This document shows, piece by piece, positions 19,346-28,393 of a stretch of DNA of 64,000 bases. The notes beneath the pieces were generated by a model. It did not search any database. It was not told the origin of the DNA and saw only the letters and a program-made list of their open reading frames with translations. Every line of letters begins with the position of its first letter. The stretch's first letter is position 1. The position numbers were made by a program, and so were the translations under genes. The stretch covers positions 94,669 to 158,668 of the forward strand of contig CANPVZ010000007.1 in NCBI GenBank assembly GCA_947581855.1, read 5' to 3'. Source of the stretch: an uncultured Phocaeicola sp. GTDB taxonomy: Bacteria; Bacteroidota; Bacteroidia; Bacteroidales; Bacteroidaceae.

Positions 19346-20692
19346 TTACAAGGTGCTTGTCAGATATGCGTCTATATCCGAAGCGGCTTTACGTCCACTT
19401 GCCATGGCGCGTACCACGAGGCTTGCTCCGGTGGTGGCGTCTCCGGCTAGGAATACATTCTCGGCGAACTTCGGTTGTTCCGGTTTAAGGAATCCCATAG
19501 CGAGCAACACCATATCTGCTTCTATAATCTCTTTCTTTCCAGTGGGCTGTATGGTCGGGCGTCCGTTGTCGGCTGTCGGAGTCCATTCCACTTCTTCCAC
19601 TTCTACACCTGTCACTTTGCCGTTCTTCCCGATAAATTGTCGAGAGGCAAGGCACCAGCGGCGTATGCAACCCTCTTCGTGGCTGGAAGTCGTTTTGAAG
19701 ACTACCGGCCATTGCGGCCACGGAGTGGAAGGATTGTATCCAACAGGCGGTTTCGGCATAATTTCGATTTGGGTTACGCTGATGGCTCCTTGGCGTATGC
19801 TCGTCCCGATGCAGTCTGAACCGGTATCGCCACCGCCGATAACGAGGACTTTTTTGCCTTTGGCATTCACCAGTTTGTCCTTCGGGAAAGTCTGTCCTGC
19901 CAGAATTCTGTTTTGCTGGGCAAGCATATCGAGGGCGAAGTAAATTCCACGCAGGTTGCGTCCTTCAATGTTCAAATCGCGTGCGGTAGGTGTTCCGGTG
20001 CAGATGCAGTAAGCATCAAATCCTTCGGGTAACTGCTGAACATCAATTTCTGTTCCCATTTCAAATTGGATTCCTTCCGCTATTAAAATCTTCATGCGGC
20101 GGTCAATCACGTTCTTGTCAAGTTTAAAATTCGGAATACCGAAACGCAACAGTCCTCCTGCTGCTTCGTCCTTGTCGAACACAGTCACGGAATACCCTTT
20201 TCGGTTCAGCCTGTTGGCGACCACCAGTCCAGCCGGACCGGCTCCGATTACGGCTACCTTCTTTCCGTTTCTTTTCGGGGTGCTTGCTTGTATATAGCCT
20301 TCGCGGAACGCCGCTTCCACAATTGCCGCTTCATTTTCCCGAATGGTTACGGGCTGGTCACATGATAACTTTAATACACACGATTTCTCGCAGAGAGCGG
20401 GACAGATACGTCCCGTGAACTCTGGGAAATCGCATGTCGACGATAATACCTCATACGCTTCCCTCCACTTGCCTTTGAATAAAGCGTCCTGCCATTCGGG
20501 TTGCCTGTTGCCCACTGGGCATGCCCAGTGGCAGAAGGGAACCCCACAATCCATGCAGCGTGAAGCCTGCAACTTGCGGCTGTTTGTATTCAATGTCTGT
20601 TCTACCTGACTGAAGTCGGTGATTCGCTCGCTTACGGGGCGGTATCCTGCCTCTTGTCGAGGTATATTTAGAAATGCTTTGGAATCTCCCAT
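19346..20692 (-). CDS. gltD: Glutamate synthase small subunit
   Basis: 448 residues. The N-terminus carries cysteine clusters (CMDCGVPFCHWACPVGN and CPALCEKSCV, residues ~43-110) that bind 4Fe-4S centres. Next come the FAD motif VAVIGAGPAGLVVANRLN (~147) and the NADPH motif VLVIGGGDTGSDCIG (~285). The beta subunit passes electrons from NADPH to the large subunit. It is 45 bases downstream of gltB. The C-terminal ATGASLVVRAMASGRKAA block is normal for the family and the gene is complete. Confidence 0.96.
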   Translation of the reverse strand: MGDSKAFLNIPRQEAGYRPVSERITDFSQVEQTLNTNSRKLQASRCMDCGVPFCHWACPVGNRQPEWQDALFKGKWREAYEVLSSTCDFPEFTGRICPALCEKSCVLKLSCDQPVTIRENEAAIVEAAFREGYIQASTPKRNGKKVAVIGAGPAGLVVANRLNRKGYSVTVFDKDEAAGGLLRFGIPNFKLDKNVIDRRMKILIAEGIQFEMGTEIDVQQLPEGFDAYCICTGTPTARDLNIEGRNLRGIYFALDMLAQQNRILAGQTFPKDKLVNAKGKKVLVIGGGDTGSDCIGTSIRQGAISVTQIEIMPKPPVGYNPSTPWPQWPVVFKTTSSHEEGCIRRWCLASRQFIGKNGKVTGVEVEEVEWTPTADNGRPTIQPTGKKEIIEADMVLLAMGFLKPEQPKFAENVFLAGDATTGASLVVRAMASGRKAASDIDAYLTSTL

Positions 20693-20737
20693 AATTATTT
20701 ACGATTTTAAGATTGATTGTTATTCGGTTTACATTTA

Positions 20738-23700
20738 CTAATAGTCTCTTTGCATGTCAGCAATCTTTTGTTGCAACTTTCTCATCTGTTCCTCCTGTAA
20801 TACCTTTTTGTATTCGATGGGCACTACTTGGATGAATTGGTCGGCGTAGTGATTCCAATCGTCAAGCATGATGCGTGCCAAATTGGAACCCGTGTAGAGA
20901 TAATGTTGTCGAATCAGCTCGTGCAGTTCTTTTTGGTAGGCGGCTTCTTCAATAAGGGATAGCTCTACCATTTCCATGTTGCAGAAGTAATCGAAATTGC
21001 CGTCTTTGTTCCATACGTAAGCCACACCGCCACTCATACCGGCGGCGAAGTTTCTTCCTGTCGGTCCCAGCACTACCACACGTCCGCCGGTCATATATTC
21101 GCAACAATGGTCGCCTACGCCCTCCACTACGGCTATCGCTCCGGAATTGCGGACAGCGAAACGTTCGCCTACGCGTCCGTTAATGTATACTTCTCCACCG
21201 GTTGCGCCATATAATAGTGTATTACCGGCAATTGTATTCATTTCTGCTTCAAAGTTGCTGCGGATGGGAGGAAGAACGGCGATACGTCCGCCACTCAATC
21301 CTTTGCCCAAATAGTCGTTCGCTTCGCCTTCTAATTTGAAGTTGACTCCGGCAACAAGGAAAGCACCGAAAGATTGTCCGGCAGAACCTTTGAACTTTAC
21401 ATTTAACGTATGCTCCGGTAATCCTTTGCTGCCGTATTTCTTGGCGATAACGCCCGAAAGCATGGCACCTGTGGCACGGTCGGTATTGGCTATGGTGTAT
21501 TCCAGCGAAATTTCTTTCCCGTGCTCTATGGCTTCTTGGGCAGTCTTGATAATATCTACGTCCTTTACATTGGCAATGCCATGTTCCTGACTGATGATAT
21601 GGCGGATGGCAGCGTTGTTGTCGACCCGCGCCAGCATTCTTGTAAAGTCTATCAGGTGATGTTTGGGGTTTGGGTCGTTCGTGATGGCTTTGCATTGAAT
21701 CAAATCCGTGCGGCCGATAATGTCATCCATTTTGGTGAATCCCATTTCTGCCAGGTATTCACGCACTTCTTGCGCGAGGAATGTGAAGAAATTAATCAGA
21801 TATTCGCTGCGCCCTCGGAAACGTTTGCGTAATTCCTCATTTTGCGTGGCAACACCTACCGGACAAGTGTTTTGGTGGCATTTTCGCATCATCACACAAC
21901 CCAATACAATCAATGCCGAAGTTGCGAAACCGTATTCTTCCGCTCCTAACAATGCCATGAGAATGACGTCATGTCCGGTTTTCAACTGTCCGTCCGCTTG
22001 CAGAACAACCTGCCCTCGCAATCCGTTTAATACCAGTGTTTGTTGTGTCTCGCTCAATCCTAATTCGGAAGAGATTCCCGTATAGCGGATGGAAGAAGCG
22101 GGTGAGGCTCCTGTACCGCCTTCTGCGCCGGATATCACAATTAAGTCGGCTTTAGCCTTTGCCACTCCGGCCGCAATGGTTCCCACACCACTTTCGGCTA
22201 CCAATTTTACGCTGATTTTGGCTTGTGGATTTACATTCTTCAAATCGAAAATCAATTGCGCCAAATCCTCGATGGAGTAAATGTCATGGTGAGGAGGAGG
22301 GGAAATCAACGAGATTCCTGCAATGGAATGGCGTGTTTTGGCTATTACATCGTTCACTTTGAATCCCGGAAGCTGACCGCCTTCACCCGGTTTGGCTCCT
22401 TGCGCTATCTTAATCTGTATTTCGTCAGCGTTGACCAAATACTCGGCCGTTACCCCGAACCTGCCGGAGGCCACCTGCTTGATGGCACTTCGTAGCGAAG
22501 TTCCGTCAGGAAGCGGTTGGAAGCGGGAAGCATCTTCTCCACCCTCACCTGTGTTGCTGCGCCCGTGAATCTTGTTCATGGCAATGGCTATAGCCTCATG
22601 CGCTTCTTTGCTGATAGCTCCGAACGACATGGCTCCGGTTACGAAACGGCGCAGAATGTTTTCCACCGGTTCTACCTGCTCAATAGGAATGGGATTGCGC
22701 CGGAAACTTAAGAAATCGCGTAAGAAAATCGGTTTCTCTTTCTTGTCTACCAAATGCGTGTATTCTTTAAATTTTTTATAGCTTCTCAATCGTGTGGCAA
22801 GCTGTAGTGTGCTGATTGTTTCGGGATTCCATGCGTGTTTTTCCCCGTCTTTGCGAAAAGAATACAAACCGTTGTTTTTTAATAAAGGGAAGTTGAAGGC
22901 ATAGAGCGAGGAATCGTCTTGATGGCTTTCATTTTTGGCTTTGTCCCACGCTCCTTCCTTGTGAAAGGCAATAGCGTCTCTCGCTACTTCATCCAAGCGG
23001 ATTCCTCCGATGGATGAGTTAAGTCCTCCGAAATAAGCCTTGCTCAATTCTTCACTTAATCCGACTGCTTCGAAAATCTTTGCGCCCCGATAAGAACGAA
23101 TGGTGGAGATACCCATCTTGCTCATTATCTTGAACAGACCTTTGCATACCGACTTGATGTAGTTTTTCTCGGCTGTGGCATAATCCAACTGAATGTCTTT
23201 GTCTTTTACCAACTTATCGAGAATGGCGAATGCCATATACGGATTCAGGGCACTTGCTCCGAAGCCGAGTAATAGGGCGGCGTGCATTACTTCGCGTATC
23301 TCGCCGCTTTCTACAATCAAAGCCGTCTGTACCCTTTTTCCTACGGAAATCAGATGATGATGAACCGCGCTTACCGCCAGCAAGGAAGGAATGGCTGCAT
23401 AAGTGGTGTTTACATCGCGGTCGGTCAGTACAATGTAGTTGACACCATCCGTAACGGAAGCTTCTGCTTTTTTACAAAGTTCGTTCAAGGCTTCCTGCAA
23501 TCCCGCTTTTCCTTTTGCTGCTTCAAATAGAAGAGGCAATTTTATGGTCTTAAAACCTTTGTAGCGGATATTGCAGAGTATGTCCAGTTGCGTGTTTGTC
23601 AAAATGGGGTGATTCAGTCTTACCATTTTGCAATGGCTTTCGTTGGGAGTGAGGATATTCATGCCAACCGCTCCGATATATTCCGTTAGCGACATGACCA

Positions 23701-25330
23701 GTTCTTCCCGCAAGGGGTCGATTGGTGGATTCGTCACTTGGGCGAATTGTTGTCGGAAATAGTTGTAAAGTAGTTGCGGCTTATCGGAGAGCACTGCCAG
23801 AGGAGTATCGTTGCCCATGGCGTCTACAGGCTCTACTCCGGTACTAGCCATAGGCATAATCAACCGTTCGATATCCTCTTTTGAGTAGCCGAATGTACGG
23901 AGTCTGTGCTCGTAGTTTTCAATATGGTGAGGAACTTTCCGTCCGCTTTTCAGTTCGTCTAGTTCGATGCGGTTGGCGGACAGCCATGTGCGGTAAGGTT
24001 TTGCCTCTGCCAGTTGTTTTTTCAGTTCTCCGTCATAATAGATTTCTCCTTTTTCCGTATCTACCAGTATAATCTTGCCCGGTTGTAACCGTCCTTTTTC
24101 TTTAATATCTCCGGCCTCGAAGTCCATAACACCTACTTCGGAAGCTACTACCATCATATCATTTTTGGTAATCAAGTAACGGGCGGGGCGCAAACCGTTT
24201 CGGTCGAGCATGCCGCCTGCAAAGCGTCCGTCGCTGAATAACAAAGCGGCGGGACCGTCCCAAGGCTCCATCAGGATAGAGTGATATTCGTAGAATGATT
24301 TCAAATCCTCGCTGATAGGATTCTTCTCGTTGAACGATTCCGGCACGAGCATTGCCATTGCGTGCGGCAGACTTAGTCCAGCCATAATCAGGAATTCCAG
24401 CACGTTATCCAACGAAGCGCTGTCGCTCATGTCCGGCTGTATAATAGGACGAATCTCCTTGATATCTCCAAGGGCAGAAGTTGAAAGTACGCTTTCACGG
24501 GCTTCCATCCAGCCTCGGTTACCGCGAATAGTATTGATTTCGCCGTTGTGCGCAAGGAGCCGGAAAGGCTGTGCCAGTCCCCATGTAGGGAACGTGTTTG
24601 TACTGAAACGGGAATGTACCAAAGCTAGTCCGCTGGTGAAATAACTATTCGTTAAGTCGGGATAATAATTTCGCAACTGCAACGATGAAAGCATACCTTT
24701 ATATATAATATTCTTGGTGGAAAGCGAAACCACATAAAAATCCTTTTTGGCAGGAATGGCCGACATTCTGATTTTATTCTCAATTCGCTTGCGGATAAGA
24801 TATAGTTTCCTGTCCGCTGTTTCTGTCTCCGTAAATCCGGTAATAAATATTTGTTTGATATCTGGTTCGTTCGCCAAAGCTGCTTTTCCCAAAATCTCCG
24901 GACAAGTGGGCACATTGCGTAAATGCATCAGTGTGAGTCCTTCTTTCTCTATCTCTTCAATAATAATACTTAAAATCGTGGCTTGGTCATTTTCATCTTT
25001 TGGTAGAAAGAGCAATCCTGTTCCGTATCGTCCTTTTTCGGGAACAGGAATGCCTTGCAGTAAAATAAACTCGTGCGGTATTTGTAACATAATGCCGGCT
25101 CCGTCTCCAGTTTTGTTGTCTGCTCCCTCAGCACCCCGATGGCGCATATTCTCCAATACCTTTAAGGCCGATTCCACAATGTCGTGTGACTTTTCTCCGT
25201 GAATGTTTACTAACATGCCAACTCCACATGCATCATGTTCATTGGCTGCGTCGTATAAGCCTGCTCGCATGGGGCGTAATTGGTAAGATATTCCTTCTTG
25301 TTTGTTGTTAAAAAGTTCTTGATTTTTCAT
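20738..25330 (-). CDS. gltB: Glutamate synthase large subunit
   Basis: 1530 residues, full length. The amidotransferase nucleophile is the Cys in EHDACGVGMLVNIHG (about residue 35), so a short N-terminal propeptide would be removed as in E. coli GltB. The central domain leads into the FMN-binding synthase domain with GEGGEDASRF, AKPGEGGQLPG and GAEGGTGASPASS. The 3Fe-4S cysteines are in CVMMRKCHQNTCPVG (~1150), and the C-terminal GXGXG beta-helix includes GGRVVVLGPTGRNFAAGMSGG. It forms glutamate from glutamine and 2-oxoglutarate. It is the first gene of a gltB-gltD-asnB run; a minus-strand -7 box TAATTTTG lies at 25384-25391. Confidence 0.97.
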   Translation of the reverse strand: MKNQELFNNKQEGISYQLRPMRAGLYDAANEHDACGVGMLVNIHGEKSHDIVESALKVLENMRHRGAEGADNKTGDGAGIMLQIPHEFILLQGIPVPEKGRYGTGLLFLPKDENDQATILSIIIEEIEKEGLTLMHLRNVPTCPEILGKAALANEPDIKQIFITGFTETETADRKLYLIRKRIENKIRMSAIPAKKDFYVVSLSTKNIIYKGMLSSLQLRNYYPDLTNSYFTSGLALVHSRFSTNTFPTWGLAQPFRLLAHNGEINTIRGNRGWMEARESVLSTSALGDIKEIRPIIQPDMSDSASLDNVLEFLIMAGLSLPHAMAMLVPESFNEKNPISEDLKSFYEYHSILMEPWDGPAALLFSDGRFAGGMLDRNGLRPARYLITKNDMMVVASEVGVMDFEAGDIKEKGRLQPGKIILVDTEKGEIYYDGELKKQLAEAKPYRTWLSANRIELDELKSGRKVPHHIENYEHRLRTFGYSKEDIERLIMPMASTGVEPVDAMGNDTPLAVLSDKPQLLYNYFRQQFAQVTNPPIDPLREELVMSLTEYIGAVGMNILTPNESHCKMVRLNHPILTNTQLDILCNIRYKGFKTIKLPLLFEAAKGKAGLQEALNELCKKAEASVTDGVNYIVLTDRDVNTTYAAIPSLLAVSAVHHHLISVGKRVQTALIVESGEIREVMHAALLLGFGASALNPYMAFAILDKLVKDKDIQLDYATAEKNYIKSVCKGLFKIMSKMGISTIRSYRGAKIFEAVGLSEELSKAYFGGLNSSIGGIRLDEVARDAIAFHKEGAWDKAKNESHQDDSSLYAFNFPLLKNNGLYSFRKDGEKHAWNPETISTLQLATRLRSYKKFKEYTHLVDKKEKPIFLRDFLSFRRNPIPIEQVEPVENILRRFVTGAMSFGAISKEAHEAIAIAMNKIHGRSNTGEGGEDASRFQPLPDGTSLRSAIKQVASGRFGVTAEYLVNADEIQIKIAQGAKPGEGGQLPGFKVNDVIAKTRHSIAGISLISPPPHHDIYSIEDLAQLIFDLKNVNPQAKISVKLVAESGVGTIAAGVAKAKADLIVISGAEGGTGASPASSIRYTGISSELGLSETQQTLVLNGLRGQVVLQADGQLKTGHDVILMALLGAEEYGFATSALIVLGCVMMRKCHQNTCPVGVATQNEELRKRFRGRSEYLINFFTFLAQEVREYLAEMGFTKMDDIIGRTDLIQCKAITNDPNPKHHLIDFTRMLARVDNNAAIRHIISQEHGIANVKDVDIIKTAQEAIEHGKEISLEYTIANTDRATGAMLSGVIAKKYGSKGLPEHTLNVKFKGSAGQSFGAFLVAGVNFKLEGEANDYLGKGLSGGRIAVLPPIRSNFEAEMNTIAGNTLLYGATGGEVYINGRVGERFAVRNSGAIAVVEGVGDHCCEYMTGGRVVVLGPTGRNFAAGMSGGVAYVWNKDGNFDYFCNMEMVELSLIEEAAYQKELHELIRQHYLYTGSNLARIMLDDWNHYADQFIQVVPIEYKKVLQEEQMRKLQQKIADMQRDY

Positions 25331-25826
25331 TCTTTTTGTCTTTATTTCGTGATAATACCTGTAAGACGTATTAAATTGTTCTGCAAAATTAATGTTTTAA
25401 TTTCATAATGACATATATATGTGGGGTTCGTCTGACATAAAAAAACGTTTTCATTTCTTGTACTTTTAAATTGTAATATAAATAACAGATATTGCTGCTA
25501 AATTAATAGCTTAATAGGTGTTGTTTATGTCTGATTGTAACTTACTCTTACTTATACGCGAAATATTTTGCTCCCCTAATGAAACCTGCTTGGCATTCAG
25601 TGAAAATAGTTTATGTTAATAAGTGTATTTAAATATAAGGAAAGCAATTGGAGAAACCGCTATAGGGGCGGTCATCTGGCGTCTGTTACACCATTTATGG
25701 AGAAATCAGGCTCTTAATGGATTGATGATTAGATAGCTGTTGTGCCTTGCGCTGAGTGTATTATAGGCGGTTTCTTTTGGCTGGTGTAAACGATTGTTGT
25801 TTCCGCGCTCCCTTTTTCATCGGGTA
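25331..25826. other. Intergenic region upstream of gltB
   Basis: 496 bases. The gltB-proximal part has a minus-strand -7 box (TAATTTTG, 25384-25391) with no good -33 match. Between 25651 and 25789 are two interleaved inverted repeats: AGAAACCGC(C)TATA with its partner at 25762-25776, and TTACACC (25686-25692) with GGTGTAA (25783-25789). These sit in the 3' region of the LuxR-type gene. I see no coding sequence. Confidence 0.4.
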
Positions 25827-26426
25827 TCAGATTTTGTCGGCATCGATAAAACCGTTCATTACGGCATAGATGGTAAGTCCGGAAATGGATTTGATTCCTA
25901 ATTTCTCCGTAATGTTTTTGCGATGAGAAATAACGGTAGTAAGGCTGATGTTAAGACGGTCGGCAATCTCTTTGTTGATGAGACCTTGTACAAGCAATAC
26001 CAACACCTCTCTTTCCCGAGGGGTCAAATCGCTGACCAGTAACGTGGAAGGGTGGGACACACGGTTCTCCTTTATCGGATATCCTTTTTCGTGGGCACTG
26101 CGGTTGAGCAAAAGAATCTCTTTTATCAAAGCTTCTTCCGGTTGACAAATATTCAGTATGTGCAGTCCCGCAATTTTAAGTTGCGGTGAGATACCGGAAG
26201 CAAGAATGATAGCTTTATGTTTACGGGGAGTAAAGAAATGCGTGTGTTCGAAATAGATTTGTGCCGATACGAAATAATGGAAATAATAGTCAGGTGTATC
26301 ATCTATTAGTTGTTCGAAACTGCTGAACGTACGGATGACGGCAATAGGAATAATGCGTTCAAGGATACTTTTCAGTCCCATACATGATAACGTGTTGTTG
26401 TCTATAATGGCTATTTCCGGTTGCAT
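25827..26426 (-). CDS. LuxR-family DNA-binding regulator with degenerate receiver domain
   Basis: 199 residues. The C-terminal 65 residues are a standard LuxR/GerE helix-turn-helix: LTPREREVLVLLVQGLINKEIADRLNISLTTVISHRKNITEKL (~134-176). The N-terminal ~120 residues resemble a response-regulator fold (start IAIIDNNTLSCMGLKSIL), but where the phosphoacceptor Asp should be (~residue 52) the text reads YYFHYFVSAQ, with no Asp. It may therefore act without phosphorylation. No sensor kinase is adjacent. It lies upstream of gltB on the same strand with a 496-bp gap, so control of the nitrogen genes is possible but only an inference. Confidence 0.82.
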   Translation of the reverse strand: MQPEIAIIDNNTLSCMGLKSILERIIPIAVIRTFSSFEQLIDDTPDYYFHYFVSAQIYFEHTHFFTPRKHKAIILASGISPQLKIAGLHILNICQPEEALIKEILLLNRSAHEKGYPIKENRVSHPSTLLVSDLTPREREVLVLLVQGLINKEIADRLNISLTTVISHRKNITEKLGIKSISGLTIYAVMNGFIDADKI

Positions 26427-26648
26427 TCTATATCGTTATATTTCTGTTTTATTGTTTTGATAAAAAGGAATTATTCTTCTCTCACCCCGATTGAGAAAAG
26501 TAAAAGTATCCGAAAACTCAGGCGGTTCTCTGTTGGGAGGAGCTGCTTGATTATCAGATAATTTCTTTTACTTCTTTATCATTATTTCCCGAAGAACTTG
26601 AATTCTTTGTTCCATTCGGTATTTTATCTCATTCAGCATTCGTTCCGT

Positions 26649-28367
26649 TTAATCTTTCCACTCTCCGCTCAATATAAGGTTTGCCGCTGCTTCGGCGCAA
26701 CGTTCTCCATCCACTCCCGCCGAAACGATTCCTCCGGCGTAACCGGCTCCTTCGCCACAAGGAAATAGTCCTCGTATGGTTACATGTTGCAAGGTCTCAT
26801 TGTCTCGTATGATGCGTATGGGCGATGAAGTGCGTGTTTCCACGCCAATTATTACCGCTTCGTTGGTAAGGAATCCGCGTGAAGTTTTGCCGAATTGTTG
26901 AAATCCTTTGCTCAGCCGTTCGCTTATGAATGAAGGCATCCAGAAATGCAGGGGCGAGGATACCAGTCCCGGACTATAAGAACTTGTAGGTAAATCGTAA
27001 CTTAACTTCTTGCGGGTGAAGTCCAGCATACGTTGTGCCGGAGCTGTCTGGCGCATATTGCCCTGTTGCCAGCAAGTGTATTCCAACGCTTCTTGGAAAC
27101 ACATCATGGCAAGCGGATGGATTGTTTCGGTATGGGAATTGACTGGTTGGTCGGATGAATCGCTCTTTTTCTCTTGGGAGATAGTCTGAATGATCTCCTT
27201 GTACAGAATCGTATGGATGTCTCCGAATTCTTCCATGCTGCGAATATAGGTCTGACATAATCCGGAGAGTGAACTTTCTGCTAAATCTTCCGGATGGAGT
27301 TCCACTACCATGCCTGAATTGCTCCACTTGGAACCTCGGTTAGAAGGCGACATGCCGTTCACTACAATCTGGCGGGGACCACTTGCCGCAGGAACAACGA
27401 AACCGCCCGGACACATGCAGAAGCTATATACTCCCCGTCCATCGACCTGCGTAACGAAACTGTATTCGGCAGCCGGAAGATACTTTCCTCGTCCATTCCG
27501 GTTGTGATACTGTATTTGGTCTATCAATAAAGAAGGATGTTCTAAACGAACGCCGATTGCCAGGCCTTTGGCTTCCATTTCCACCTTGTTGGTATATAAC
27601 CAGCGATAAACGTCCCGTGCGGAGTGACCTGTTGCTAGAATTACCGGGCCTAGAAAGGTCTTTCCCGTATGGGTGGCGATTCCTTTTATTTCTCCATTCT
27701 CGATAAGGAGGGCATCCATACGCGTTTCAAAATGTACTTCTCCTCCGCAGCGCAGTATTGTGTTACGCATGTTTTCTATCACTTGCGGCAATTTGTCTGT
27801 TCCGATGTGCGGGTGGGCATCCGCTAAAATCTCCGTGCTTGCCCCATGTTGGCAGAAAACATTCAATATTTTCTCTGCATTTCCCCGTTTCTTACTTCGG
27901 GTATAAAGTTTTCCGTCAGAGTATGCCCCGGCACCGCCTTCGCCGAAACTATAGTTCGATTCGGCGTTCACTTTATATTCGCGCGAAATGGAGGCAATGT
28001 CTTTTTTCCGATCCCGCACGTTTTTTCCGCGTTCCACTACAATGGGGCGTATTCCTAGTTCGATAAGCCGTAAAGCGGCAAACAGTCCGCCCGGGCCCGC
28101 ACCTACGACGATTACTTTCGGTTTTCCCTCTACATTAGGATAATCAGTGTGTATATATGCGTCGTCTTGGGGAAGTTCATTGATGTAGGTCCGTACTTTC
28201 AGGTTTATATAAATTGTCCGTTGCCGGGCGTCAATGCTCCGTTTCAGTATGCGTATACCCTGTATGGTACGTACATCAAGTCCTTTTTCCCGGCTGATGT
28301 ATTGTTTCAGCGACTGTTCGTTGGCGGCCTGTTCGGGCAACACCCTTAATTGGTATTCTTGTATCAT
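26649..28367 (-). CDS. NAD(P)/FAD-dependent oxidoreductase (COG2509-type)
   Basis: 572 residues. The FAD-binding motif VIVVGAGPGGLFAALRLIELG sits at about residues 85-105, after an N-terminal ~80-residue domain typical of this uncharacterised family. YSFGEGGAGAYSDGKLYTR (~143) and the C-terminal LFPCGEGAGYAGGIVSAGVDG complete the signature. Members are annotated as FAD-dependent dehydrogenases; the reaction is not established. It begins 26 bases after the radA stop, so the two are probably co-transcribed, a common but unexplained pairing. Confidence 0.85.
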   Translation of the reverse strand: MIQEYQLRVLPEQAANEQSLKQYISREKGLDVRTIQGIRILKRSIDARQRTIYINLKVRTYINELPQDDAYIHTDYPNVEGKPKVIVVGAGPGGLFAALRLIELGIRPIVVERGKNVRDRKKDIASISREYKVNAESNYSFGEGGAGAYSDGKLYTRSKKRGNAEKILNVFCQHGASTEILADAHPHIGTDKLPQVIENMRNTILRCGGEVHFETRMDALLIENGEIKGIATHTGKTFLGPVILATGHSARDVYRWLYTNKVEMEAKGLAIGVRLEHPSLLIDQIQYHNRNGRGKYLPAAEYSFVTQVDGRGVYSFCMCPGGFVVPAASGPRQIVVNGMSPSNRGSKWSNSGMVVELHPEDLAESSLSGLCQTYIRSMEEFGDIHTILYKEIIQTISQEKKSDSSDQPVNSHTETIHPLAMMCFQEALEYTCWQQGNMRQTAPAQRMLDFTRKKLSYDLPTSSYSPGLVSSPLHFWMPSFISERLSKGFQQFGKTSRGFLTNEAVIIGVETRTSSPIRIIRDNETLQHVTIRGLFPCGEGAGYAGGIVSAGVDGERCAEAAANLILSGEWKD

Positions 28368-28393
28368 AGTCTTTAGCGTTAAAATAAAAGATG

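Noticed and set aside
23230..23530. Open frames antisense to gltB
   Set aside because: They are shadows of a long, well-conserved gene on the other strand and resemble no family.
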